Assembly: GCF_904067045.1 (NCBI RefSeq)
Contig: NZ_CAJFDC010000007.1
Coordinates: 372,001-436,000, forward strand
DNA length: 64,000 nucleotides
Reading direction: 5' to 3'
Origin: Pseudomonas sp. FEN
Lineage (GTDB): Bacteria; Pseudomonadota; Gammaproteobacteria; Pseudomonadales; Pseudomonadaceae
Part shown: in pieces, positions 57,070-64,000 of the stretch
How positions within the stretch are numbered: the stretch's first letter is position 1
How the letters are laid out: every line of letters starts with the position of its first letter
The notes under the pieces: generated by a model
Told to the model about the DNA's origin: nothing
The model's input: only the letters and a program-made list of their open reading frames with translations
The model's database searches: none
Translations under genes and position numbers: made by a program

Positions 57070-57525
57070 TCAGCCCAAAGGCTGTGAAGGGAAGGATGGG
57101 AGTTTTTGACAAGAAAATGATGTTTTTTGTGCAATCGGCAAAACGTGGAATTCGTCGAAAATCACCAGGCCAACGCCCTCGAGGGCCGGATCGTCATTCA
57201 GGCGTCGGGAGAGAATGCCTTCGGTGACCACTTCGATGCGCGTCTTCGGGCCGACCCGGCTTTCCAGGCGGATGCGATAGCCAACGGTTTCCCCGACCTT
57301 TTCCCCCAGTTCGCTGGCCAGCCGTTCGGCCGCCGCCCGGGCCGCGAGACGACGGGGTTCGAGCATCAGGATGGTTTGCCCGGCCAGCCATGGCTCGTTC
57401 AGCAGCGCCAGCGGCACCCGAGTGGTTTTGCCGGCACCGGGCGGTGCTTCCAGCACCGCTTCGTGGCGTTCAGCCAACGCCTGGCGCAAAGCCGGCAATA
57501 CTTCATCAATCGGCAACGAATTCAT
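57070..57525 (-). pseudogene. hrpB: Native hrpB, 5' fragment fused to island DNA
   Basis: The native start [20 protein letters not shown] at 57525 (GGAG upstream) runs through Walker [31 protein letters not shown] and VIFDEFH at the junction 57144. It then continues 24 codons into island DNA ([11 protein letters not shown]...) and stops at 57070. The product would be a 151-residue fragment with a nucleotide-binding motif but no helicase core. The rest of the gene is at 21209-23361. Confidence 0.95.
57130..57153. other. Right junction of the island (attR)
   Basis: TGCAATCGG (57130-57138) is the inverted copy of the left-end word CCGATTGCA. Five island bases (CAAAA) follow, then hrpB resumes at 57144 with CGTGGAATTC. 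The preceding stretch 57100-57143 is AT-rich, fitting the short AT-rich tail reported for GInts. Confidence 0.75.
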
Positions 57526-57642
57526 GGTGGCTCCAAAACAGAGAGCCGAGTATAACGGCGAACTGCCCGGTCTTAATCGCGGTCTTAACAACTGATCCAG
57601 ACGCGGCCTTCACTGGCTTCACGTTTCCTTCAGGAGATACCC

Positions 57643-58062
57643 ATGCGTATTGCTTCCCGCATCATCGGCACCTTGCTGACCGCTACCCTGCTGACCCAAC
57701 TGAGCGCTTGCGGCTCGATTTTCTTCCCGGACCGCCGTGGCCAGATCGAAGGTCGGATCGACCCGCTGGTCGCCGGTCTCGATGCCATCGGCATCCTGTT
57801 CTTCGTCATCCCGGGTCTGATCGCATTCGGCGTCGACTTCGCCACCGGTGCCATCTACCTGCCCCAGGGCAAGACCGCGCAGATCGCCCCGGAAAAACTC
57901 CACCAAGCCATCAGCGCCGATGGCCAGGTCGACAACCTCAAGTTGCAGGCGATTCTCAAGAGCGAGTTGGGCCAGACCCTGCCGCTGAACGACCCGCGCC
58001 TGATCCAGCAAAAAGGCAATCTGCAACAGCTGGCGATGTACAACCTGCACCCCGCGGCCTGA
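57643..58062 (+). CDS. Lipoprotein of unknown function
   Basis: A 139-residue protein with a lipoprotein signal: positively charged start MRIASRII, hydrophobic core, lipobox LSAC with Cys near residue 23. A hydrophobic segment GILFFVIPGLIAFGVDF lies near residue 50 and a helical C-terminus LKLQAILKSELGQTLP follows. AGGAGA precedes the ATG. The first base after the lipobox is not Asp, so outer-membrane sorting is expected. Function unknown. It is divergent from native hrpB. Confidence 0.82.
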   Translation: MRIASRIIGTLLTATLLTQLSACGSIFFPDRRGQIEGRIDPLVAGLDAIGILFFVIPGLIAFGVDFATGAIYLPQGKTAQIAPEKLHQAISADGQVDNLKLQAILKSELGQTLPLNDPRLIQQKGNLQQLAMYNLHPAA

Positions 58063-58095
58063 GCCCGGGGACACTGGAAAAGGAACACCGCGGTC

Positions 58096-58983
58096 ATGAC
58101 CAGCAGTCCTGAACACGCCCGCCTGTTGCGCCTGGCTACCCGGGCCTCGATGGCGGTGGCCTGCACCCTGATCGTAACCAAGGCCATCGCCTGGTGGCTG
58201 AGCGACTCGGTGAGCATGCTCGCCGGGTTGACCGACTCGTTGCTCGACGGCGTGGCCTCCTTTCTCAACCTGCTGGCGGTGCACTACGCCTTGCGCCCGG
58301 CCGATAACGACCATCGCTACGGACACGGCAAGGCCGAATCCCTGGCGGGCATGGCCCAGGCGCTGTTCATTGCCGTGAGTGCGATGCTGATCGGCATCCA
58401 GGCGTTCGAGCGGCTGAAAAGCCCGGTGCCGCTCGGCGCACCCTGGATCAGCATCGGGGTGATCGTACTGTCCCTGGTGCTGACTGCCGCCTTGTTACTG
58501 TTGCAGCACAACGTGGTGCGCCAGACCGGCTCCACCGCCGTGCGCGCCGACTCCCTGCACTATCGCTCGGACATGCTGCTCAACGGCAGCATCCTGCTGG
58601 CGCTGGTGCTCGCCGGGCTCGGCTGGCCGCAGGTGGATGCCTGGTTCGGCCTGGGGATTTCGGTCTATATCCTGTGGAGTGCGCTGCAGATCGGCCGGGA
58701 AAGCTTCGCGGTGCTGATGGATGAGGAACTGTCGCCGAACATCAGCCAGCACATGCTGGAGCTGGCCTGCGGCGTGCCCGGCGTGCTGGGCGCCCATGAC
58801 CTGCGCACGCGGATTTCCGGCAACCGCTGGTTCGTGCAGTTGCATCTGGAACTGCCGGGGGAACTGACCTTGTCGGTGGCCCACGGCCTGAGCGACCAGG
58901 CCGCCGATGCCATCCATACCGCCTACCCGCAGGCCGAGGTGCTGGTGCACGCCGACCCGCGGGAAGTGCTGGAGCCGCGCTGA
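58096..58983 (+). CDS. fieF: Cation diffusion facilitator (FieF-like Fe/Zn efflux)
   Basis: A 295-residue CDF transporter exporting divalent metals by proton antiport. The transport site is formed by SMLAGLTDSLLDG near residue 38 (Asp pair) and ALHYRSDMLLNG-like SLHYRSDMLLNG near residue 153 (His-x-x-x-Asp). HRYGHGKAESLAGM near residue 75 is the conserved loop between helices 2 and 3. The C-terminal cytoplasmic domain has VPGVLGAHDLRTRISGNRW near residue 230. It matches E. coli FieF in length and motifs. It starts 33 bases after the lipoprotein gene. Confidence 0.92.
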   Translation: MTSSPEHARLLRLATRASMAVACTLIVTKAIAWWLSDSVSMLAGLTDSLLDGVASFLNLLAVHYALRPADNDHRYGHGKAESLAGMAQALFIAVSAMLIGIQAFERLKSPVPLGAPWISIGVIVLSLVLTAALLLLQHNVVRQTGSTAVRADSLHYRSDMLLNGSILLALVLAGLGWPQVDAWFGLGISVYILWSALQIGRESFAVLMDEELSPNISQHMLELACGVPGVLGAHDLRTRISGNRWFVQLHLELPGELTLSVAHGLSDQAADAIHTAYPQAEVLVHADPREVLEPR

Positions 58984-58987
58984 CGGC

Positions 58988-60166
58988 TCAGTAGTTGACC
59001 TGGTAACCGCGACTGCTCAGGCAATTGCCCTGGGCCTGACGGTAAGCCTGGACCACCGCCGGTGCCGGCGCGTAGGTCACGTTGGCCGGGTCGAAGCCAC
59101 TTTGCTGCACGGCCCAGCGATAGCAATCCTCGCCATCTTGCTGGACCTGCTGTGGGCTCTGGCCGTTGGCCGGATACGCCACCACGTCGTAGCCATTGCC
59201 TTGCGGCTCCGGCGCCACCTGCGGCGCGGCGGCCGGTGGATCGACCACCACGTAGTCCTGGGTATCTTCCTGATAGAGGTAATAGGCGCCAGCCGCGAGG
59301 AAGAACAGCGAACCGCCAATCCAGACTTCCCGCGCATAATCGGGCAGGTAGCTGATGCGAATCCCCCGTGGCGGGGCAACGACTATGTAACGCGGTCCCT
59401 GCGGGCGATACCAGTAACCGCCGGAGAAGAAATAGTCCTGGCCACGATAAGGCACACGCCAGTTGCGGTCGGGAAAGCGGTCGACTACGTAGCCAGGGCG
59501 ATATTGCGGGCCGGGGCCCCAACCGTTGCCATGGCCTTCCGGACGCCCCGGCCAGCGACGATCGTCGCGGTGCTCGAAGTTACCGCCGGGACGATTGTTG
59601 TTGTCGGGACGCCAGTTGTTGTTCCCAGCTTGCCCGTTCGGGTTGTAGCCGTTGCGCCGGGGAATATCGGAATAGTTGCCGCGCAGCGGTTCCTGGGTCT
59701 GGCGCACGCTATCGGGGTGGGCCTGGATCGGCAGGTTGTTCTGGGGCTGCGGTGCCGGACGACTCTGATTGGGGTCGTTCTGTGGCGGGCGGCCTTGCCA
59801 TTGTCCAGCAGGGTTCTGATCGTGCCGCTCGAAATGCGGGTTGTTTTCCGGACGTACCTGGGGACGAATTTCAGGCGCGGGTGGACGCGGGGCGGGGGCC
59901 TGCGGCCGGATTTCGGGTGCCGCTGGCCGCGGTGCCGGGGCCTGCGGCCGGACTTCAGGCGCCGCTGGCCGTGGGGCCGGGGCCGGGGCCGGGGGCCGAG
60001 GCTGATTATTTTGCGGATGCGCCTCATTGCCTCCCGGACGCCCTTCGGGGCGATGTTCACCCCCATGTTGCTGATTCTCTTCACCCTGGTTTTCAGCCAG
60101 CGCCTGCGCACCGACACTCATACAGAGCAAGCCAACACCTGCCAGACGCCAGATGCGCGATTTCAT
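58988..60166 (-). CDS. DUF6515-family secreted proline-rich protein
   Basis: A 392-residue exported protein. The signal peptide is MKSRIWRLAGVGLLCMSVGA with cleavage after QALA. Residues 40-130 contain short Pro/Arg repeats (units of APAPRPAAPEIRPQ). An Asn/Arg/Pro-rich stretch follows. The C-terminal domain has RYIVVAPPRGIRISYLPDYA near residue 250 and ends with a Cys pair (EDCYRWAVQQSGFDP and NCLSSRGYQVNY). The function of this family is unknown to me; envelope location is likely. It converges with fieF four bases apart. Confidence 0.8.
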   Translation of the reverse strand: MKSRIWRLAGVGLLCMSVGAQALAENQGEENQQHGGEHRPEGRPGGNEAHPQNNQPRPPAPAPAPRPAAPEVRPQAPAPRPAAPEIRPQAPAPRPPAPEIRPQVRPENNPHFERHDQNPAGQWQGRPPQNDPNQSRPAPQPQNNLPIQAHPDSVRQTQEPLRGNYSDIPRRNGYNPNGQAGNNNWRPDNNNRPGGNFEHRDDRRWPGRPEGHGNGWGPGPQYRPGYVVDRFPDRNWRVPYRGQDYFFSGGYWYRPQGPRYIVVAPPRGIRISYLPDYAREVWIGGSLFFLAAGAYYLYQEDTQDYVVVDPPAAAPQVAPEPQGNGYDVVAYPANGQSPQQVQQDGEDCYRWAVQQSGFDPANVTYAPAPAVVQAYRQAQGNCLSSRGYQVNY

Positions 60167-60622
60167 TCAATTCCTCACTGCGGTTCAGGGCTTAACCATA
60201 AGACTGGGAAAGCGGATTCCGGTTCTATGACACTCTACCAGTCACGCAACTTATTTTTACGCCCATTAAAAAAGGGAGACCCGTCGGCCTCCCCTTGAGA
60301 ACTTCGTCCGTGCTCGACGCTTTTGACGCCGGCTCACCTCACACCGTCTTCTGGACAGTGTGTAGCCCGGTGGCCGGACAACCCTGTGGGATTATCGACC
60401 GCGACCCGCCTGATTCGACGGGACGCATTGGACTGGGGTGTCTGTCTCGAATGTGAACGTGCTTGCGAGACAGGACACTTGTCCGGGCAGTGATTCTGGT
60501 GATAAGCATAGGCCCGGGGCGACGACACAAGATTGCTAACATTGCTTGAATAAACATGACTTGCGCAATTTTTAACTTCAGATAGATAATTTGCCGCAAT
60601 AGTTATCAGAAAGGCCCTGACG
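60167..60622. other. Intergenic region with possible minus-strand small transcript
   Basis: About 455 bases between the DUF6515 gene and the Lrp-type gene. A minus-strand terminator sits at 60266-60296 with no recognised gene feeding it. A 56-codon minus-strand frame (ATG at about 60509, stop at 60339) ends 43 bases before it, without a clear ribosome site. A small RNA or small protein gene is possible. Confidence 0.35.
60266..60296 (-). terminator. Rho-independent terminator on the minus strand
   Basis: Read on the minus strand: AGGGGAGGCCGACGGGTCTC then CCTTTTTTAAT; a stem GGGAG/CTCCC with inner CC/GG and a T6 tail. It would end a transcript starting somewhere in 60300-60600. Confidence 0.6.
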
Positions 60623-61102
60623 ATGAGCAAACTCGACCGATACGACCTGAGCATTCTGGCGGAATTGCAGCGCGACGCCCGCATCTCCAACCAGGAACTG
60701 GCCGAACGTATCGGCCTGTCGCCGTCGCCCTGTTCGCGGCGAGTCAAGCAGTTGGAGGACGATGGTTATATTGCCCGTCAGGTCGCCCTGCTCGACCGCA
60801 AGAAGCTCGGTTTGAGCTTGACCGCCTACGTACTGATCGGCATGGACCGGCACACACCGGAACGTTTCGAAAATTTCGAGACGGCGATCCGCAGCTTGCC
60901 GCAGGTGTTGGAGTGTAGCCTGGTGACGGGGATGGATGCCGACTATCAGTTGAAGGTGGTGGTGCCGGACATGGACCACTACCAGAAACTGCTGCTGGGA
61001 CACCTGACGCGCATTGAAGGGGTGACCAGCGTGCGCTCCAGTTTTGTGCTGAACCAGGTGCTCAACAGCACGGAATTGCCGTTGACCCATTTGCGCAGTT
61101 GA
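60623..61102 (+). CDS. Lrp/AsnC-family transcriptional regulator
   Basis: A 159-residue Lrp-type regulator. MSKLDRYDLSILAELQRDAR opens the winged helix, with ISNQELAERIGLSPSPCSRR as the HTH (residues 21-40) and LEDDGYIARQVALLD as the wing. The RAM domain has VLECSLVTGMDADYQLKVVV near residue 97 and FVLNQVLNSTELPL at the end. The CSRRVKQLE form of the recognition helix is common to the true Lrp-like amino-acid-responsive branch. AAAGGCC lies before the ATG. The target is not evident; no divergent gene is seen. Confidence 0.9.
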   Translation: MSKLDRYDLSILAELQRDARISNQELAERIGLSPSPCSRRVKQLEDDGYIARQVALLDRKKLGLSLTAYVLIGMDRHTPERFENFETAIRSLPQVLECSLVTGMDADYQLKVVVPDMDHYQKLLLGHLTRIEGVTSVRSSFVLNQVLNSTELPLTHLRS

Positions 61103-61146
61103 TCGCCGATTGCTTGACCGAATCACCCGATCACCGCGATTACCGG

Positions 61147-61229
61147 TAGGAGCTTGGCTTGCCAGCGAAGGCGTTCGCATGGGCGGTGCAAGACTCAGGG
61201 GCCTCTTCGCGAGCAAGCTCGGCTCCTAC
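61147..61229. repeat. Palindromic intergenic repeat
   Basis: TAGGAGCTTGGCTTGCCAGC at the left faces GCGAGCAAGCTCGGCTCCTA at the right around a CCTCTTCGCG core. Confidence 0.65.
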
Positions 61230-61339
61230 AAGTTCTCGGTCGATAGCGGGATCGCTTTATTGCCCGAGATCAGATGCACGTCCGTCCATGGCGTATAATC
61301 GGGCGTTTTTTTCACCCCGCCCGCGCTGAAGAGGTTTCG

Positions 61340-61549
61340 ATGGATCCTGCCGTTTTCGAAGAGTGGATGATGACCGGCCTGGTCAGCATCCTGATTATTT
61401 TCATGGGTTTTATCGTCTGGGACCTGGCGAAAAAGTCCAAGGCCGGTCGCTTCGGCACCTTTATCCTGTTCTTCGTGCTGGGCCTCGGCATCTTCGCGTT
61501 CGTGGTCAAGAGCGTGGTGATCGGGCTGATCGAGTCGGGATCGCTCTAA
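61340..61549 (+). CDS. DUF2788 membrane protein
   Basis: A 69-residue inner-membrane protein starting MDPAVFEEWMMTGLVSILII with GAGG nine bases upstream. Two hydrophobic helices (residues 9-28 and 43-65) flank the polar segment DLAKKSKAGRFGT. This arrangement is that of DUF2788 proteins, whose function is unknown. Confidence 0.85.
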   Translation: MDPAVFEEWMMTGLVSILIIFMGFIVWDLAKKSKAGRFGTFILFFVLGLGIFAFVVKSVVIGLIESGSL

Positions 61550-61564
61550 GCGACACAGGCTCGA

Positions 61565-62197
61565 CTACAGGCGAGCCGGTACTTCCCGCCACTGGCCTTG
61601 ATCCAGTCCGTCCAGGGTCCAGTCGCCAATGCGCACGCGCACCAGGCGCAAGGTCGGCAAGCCCACCGCCGCCGTCATGCGCCGGACCTGGCGGTTACGC
61701 CCCTCGCGAATGATCAGTTCCAACCAGGCAGTGGGAATGCTCTGACGAAAGCGCACCGGTGGGTTGCGCGGCCAAAGCACGGGCTCATCGATCTGCCGCG
61801 CCTGGGCGGGCAAGGTCATGCCGTCGTTCAATTGCACACCCTTTTGCAACTGTTCGATCTGCTCGGCGCTCGGCACACCTTCGACCTGCACCCAATAGGT
61901 TTTCGCCAATTTGTGTTTAGGGTCGGCGATGCGCGCCTGGAGCTGGCCATCGTTGGTCAGCAACAACAGGCCTTCGCTGTCACGGTCCAGCCGCCCGGCG
62001 GGATAGACGCCCGCCACATCGATAAAATCCTTGAGCGTCGCGCGCCCCTCGCCATCGCTGAACTGCGTCAGCACATCGAAGGGTTTGTTGAACAGGATCA
62101 GCTTAGGCTCGGCCGGCGCGGCCTTGGCCACCCGACGCGGCGCAACGGGAGTTTTCGCGGCCGAACGACGCGCGACGGGACGGGGTGGACGAGACAT
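61565..62197 (-). CDS. rluE: 23S rRNA pseudouridine synthase RluE
   Basis: A 210-residue RsuA/RluB-type pseudouridine synthase; E. coli RluE modifies U2457 of 23S rRNA. A basic N-terminal tail of about 30 residues ([20 protein letters not shown]) precedes the domain at [14 protein letters not shown]. The catalytic Asp is in [17 protein letters not shown] near residue 68. [11 protein letters not shown] and [20 protein letters not shown] complete the signature. It lacks an S4 domain, as RluE does. Confidence 0.92.
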   Translation of the reverse strand: MSRPPRPVARRSAAKTPVAPRRVAKAAPAEPKLILFNKPFDVLTQFSDGEGRATLKDFIDVAGVYPAGRLDRDSEGLLLLTNDGQLQARIADPKHKLAKTYWVQVEGVPSAEQIEQLQKGVQLNDGMTLPAQARQIDEPVLWPRNPPVRFRQSIPTAWLELIIREGRNRQVRRMTAAVGLPTLRLVRVRIGDWTLDGLDQGQWREVPARL

Positions 62198-62310
62198 GGC
62201 AAAGAGGACATCTGAGGATCGGGAGCCGCCATGCTAGGGCGTGTCAGCGGTTATTTCCAGAAGCGCGTCCATTGACTCGCGGGCGATGGCACTCTCAAGG
62301 CCGTCAAAAG

Positions 62311-62403
62311 CTTCGCGGGCAAGCTCCGCTCCCACGGGTTTCGTGTCGTACACAAGACCTGTGATCGACGCAAAACCCGTGGGAGCGGAGCTTGCCCGCG
62401 AAG
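62311..62403. repeat. Perfect 31-bp inverted repeat (palindromic intergenic element)
   Basis: The arms at 62311-62341 and 62373-62403 are exact reverse complements (core CGGGCAAGCTCCGCTCCCAC) around a 31-base loop. It is the clearest copy of the repeat family in this window and lies between rluE's upstream region and the end of amn. Confidence 0.85.
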
Positions 62404-62434
62404 AGGCCCTAAAGACCGCTAAAAATCAACGCCC

Positions 62435-63907
62435 TTAACGGAACGGCGGCTCGTCAAAGCTGCGCAGCTTGCGCGAGTGCAGCGAATGCAGTTCGGTACG
62501 CAGCAGGTCCACCGCCGCAATGCCGATCTTCAAGTGCTGGCTGACCGCCCGCTCATAAAACGCGTTCGCCGAACCCGGCAGCTTGATTTCACTGTGCAAC
62601 GGCTTGTCCGAGACGCAGAGCAACGTGCCGTAAGGCACCCGCAGGCGATACCCCTGGGCGGCGATGGTGCCGCTTTCCATGTCCACGGCCACGGCGCGAG
62701 ACAGGTTGATCAACGGCCGCTCCTGGGCCCAACGCAGTTCCCAGTTGCGATCATCGTAGGTCAACACGGTGCCGGTGCGCAGACGCTTCTTCAGGTCGTC
62801 GCCCCGTTCGCCGGTGACATTCGCCGCCGCCTGCTGCAAGGCCATCTGTACTTCGGCCAGGGCCGGGATCGGGATATTCGGCGGCACCACGCGGTCGAGA
62901 ATCCCGTCGCGGCGCATATAGGCGTGGGCCAGCACATAATCGCCGATGGTCTGGGATTGGCGCAGGCCGCCGCAGTGGCCGATCATCAGCCAGCAATGCG
63001 GACGCAGCACCGCCAGGTGATCGGTGATGTTCTTCGCGTTGGACGGGCCGACGCCGATATTCACCAGGGTCACGCCATGGCCATCGGCGGCCTGCAGGTG
63101 GTAGGCCGGCATCTGGTAACGGTGCCAGACCACCCCGGCCGCCACGGCCTGGGCCTCGCCGTAGTCCATGCTCTGGTCGATGATCACGTTGCCCGGCAGC
63201 ACCATGCGCACGAAACGCGGGTCGTCACGCAGTTGTTGCAGGCCATGAAGGATGAACTGGTCGACATAGCGATGGTAGTTGGTCAGCAGGATCCACGGCT
63301 GCACATGGCGCCAGTCGCTGCCGGTGTAGTGCACCAGGCGGCGCAGGGAGAAATCCACCCGGGCGGCGTCGAACAGGGCCAGGGGCAAGGGCGAGGTGTT
63401 TTCCCAATCGTGCAGGCCGTCGGCGATGTCATCGGTGGCGGCCGACAGGTCGGTGCTGGGGAAGACCCGCGCCAGGGCCGAGGCGGTGACGCCGGAGCCG
63501 GCCAGTTCATCGCCCTGCTCGACCACGTAGGGGTAGGGAATGTTCTGTTCACTGACGCCCACTTCCACCGTGACGGTGAAGTCGCGCATCAGCGGCACCA
63601 GTTGCTCCAGCAGGTATTTGCGGAACGCCGCCGGGTGCGTGACGGTGACGCTGTAGGTGCCCGGCAACTGGACCTTGGCGTAGGCCCGGGTGGTGGCGGG
63701 GACTTCACCCTGATAGGTGTAGGTCAGGCGCAATTCGGGGTAGCGGAACAGGGCACGTTGCTCGGCGTCGGGCTCGACGCGGTCCTTGAGGTAGCGCTTG
63801 AGCGCCTGGCTCAGGGATCGGGTGGCGCGCTCGTGGAGTTCGGCCAGACGGTCCACGGCTTGTTCGGGGGATTGCACGACAATAAAAGCTTCGGTCACGG
63901 AGAGCAT
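62435..63907 (-). CDS. amn: AMP nucleosidase
   Basis: A 490-residue enzyme that hydrolyses AMP to adenine and ribose 5-phosphate. The N-terminal AMP-binding domain (to about residue 190) includes FRYPELRLTYTYQG near 54 and VEVGVSEQNIPYPYVVEQGD near 138. The C-terminal nucleoside-phosphorylase fold has GVTLVNIGVGPSNAKNITDH near 275, PHCWLMIGHCGGLR near 302 and AVDMESGTIAAQGYR near 405, where the Glu of DMES binds ribose. The length matches E. coli Amn. A hairpin lies just upstream. Confidence 0.95.
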   Translation of the reverse strand: MLSVTEAFIVVQSPEQAVDRLAELHERATRSLSQALKRYLKDRVEPDAEQRALFRYPELRLTYTYQGEVPATTRAYAKVQLPGTYSVTVTHPAAFRKYLLEQLVPLMRDFTVTVEVGVSEQNIPYPYVVEQGDELAGSGVTASALARVFPSTDLSAATDDIADGLHDWENTSPLPLALFDAARVDFSLRRLVHYTGSDWRHVQPWILLTNYHRYVDQFILHGLQQLRDDPRFVRMVLPGNVIIDQSMDYGEAQAVAAGVVWHRYQMPAYHLQAADGHGVTLVNIGVGPSNAKNITDHLAVLRPHCWLMIGHCGGLRQSQTIGDYVLAHAYMRRDGILDRVVPPNIPIPALAEVQMALQQAAANVTGERGDDLKKRLRTGTVLTYDDRNWELRWAQERPLINLSRAVAVDMESGTIAAQGYRLRVPYGTLLCVSDKPLHSEIKLPGSANAFYERAVSQHLKIGIAAVDLLRTELHSLHSRKLRSFDEPPFR

Positions 63908-63920
63908 CCTGTCTTCTGAT

Positions 63921-63947
63921 GTTGCAGGCCTTCATCTTGCCTGCAAC
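63921..63947. repeat. Hairpin upstream of amn
   Basis: GTTGCAGGC / GCCTGCAAC, a perfect 9-bp stem with loop CTTCATCTT, lies 14 bases before the amn start. It would fold in the mRNA leader or serve as an operator dyad. The remaining bases to 64000 hold the beginning of another GCCACAACCTTGTGGCGAG-type repeat. Confidence 0.5.
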
Positions 63948-64000
63948 CGCGGCGGACGGGAACAGTGGCTTATCGCTCGCTGCCACAACCTTGTGGCGAG

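Larger units (their letters stand above)
23362..57143. mobile_element. GInt-type genomic island inserted in hrpB
   Basis: A 33.8-kb insertion bounded by two halves of one hrpB gene that rejoin exactly (GCTGCGTT + CGTGGAATTC restores the DEFHERSLD reading frame). It has the layout described for GInt elements: a ginABCD-like operon at one end (three tyrosine recombinases and a small protein), cargo, and a short AT-rich tail. The cargo is a type I secretion system with a giant RTX protein, a glycosyltransferase, IS elements and relics, and a second complete hrpB. Composition is visibly lower in GC than the flanks, especially around 23370-31000 and 47300-48450. The GInt assignment rests on operon architecture recalled from the literature. 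Boundaries are read directly. Confidence 0.9.

Noticed and set aside
21209..57591. Two hrpB genes explained as a simple gene duplication
   Set aside because: Only one copy is complete. The other is in two exact complementary pieces at the island borders, and the copies differ at most silent sites, so insertion with a foreign copy explains the data better.

Overview
This window is chromosomal DNA of a Pseudomonas, most likely of the P. fluorescens group. The evidence is the high-GC housekeeping genes (tesB, rhlE, cydPABX-ybgE, hrpB, fieF, rluE, amn, a quiC-type dehydroshikimate dehydratase) and a family of palindromic intergenic repeats built on the words GGGAGCGGAGCTTGCCCGCG / GCGGGCAAGCTCCGCTCCCA. 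The identification rests on recognised protein families and repeats. No database was searched.

Left flank (1-23361). quiC runs off the window edge and is divergent from an MFS carrier. Then come an internally deleted YpfJ-type metallopeptidase, a secreted alpha/beta hydrolase, a HAD phosphatase overlapping tesB, a GNAT acetyltransferase, a histone-deacetylase-family hydrolase, a BaiN-type flavoprotein, rhlE, a YedA-type exporter divergent from an Lrp-type regulator, a DnaQ-fold exonuclease, a NYN protein, a DUF2076 protein, a YciC-type membrane protein with a nuclease/phosphatase, the cytochrome bd operon (cydP-cydA-cydB-cydX-ybgE), and a DUF2892 protein. It ends in the 3' four-fifths of hrpB.

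Island (about 23362-57143, 33.8 kb). hrpB is cut inside the codons of its DEFH helicase box. Next to the left junction is an overlapping four-gene operon: tyrosine recombinase, tyrosine recombinase, small protein, tyrosine recombinase. This is the signature of GInt elements (ginABCD). The small third gene is interrupted by an IS5-family element with a CTAG duplication; removing the IS restores one 201-codon frame. The main cargo is a type I secretion system: a 3974-residue RTX protein with a FrpC-like self-processing module and 17 repeat modules, its ABC transporter and membrane fusion protein, a separate TolC-type porin, and a family 4 glycosyltransferase. IS remnants, a second IS5-family element and unknown small genes fill the rest. 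At the right end is a complete, diverged hrpB whose target-site codons are rewritten and whose start lies just downstream of the native hrpB promoter and truncated 5' end. The island therefore seems to disrupt an ATP-dependent helicase gene while replacing it with a copy that lacks the insertion target.

Right flank (57144-64000). The 5' fragment of native hrpB, a lipoprotein, fieF, a DUF6515 proline-rich protein, an Lrp/AsnC regulator, a DUF2788 protein, rluE and amn. No tRNA, rRNA or CRISPR array was seen.
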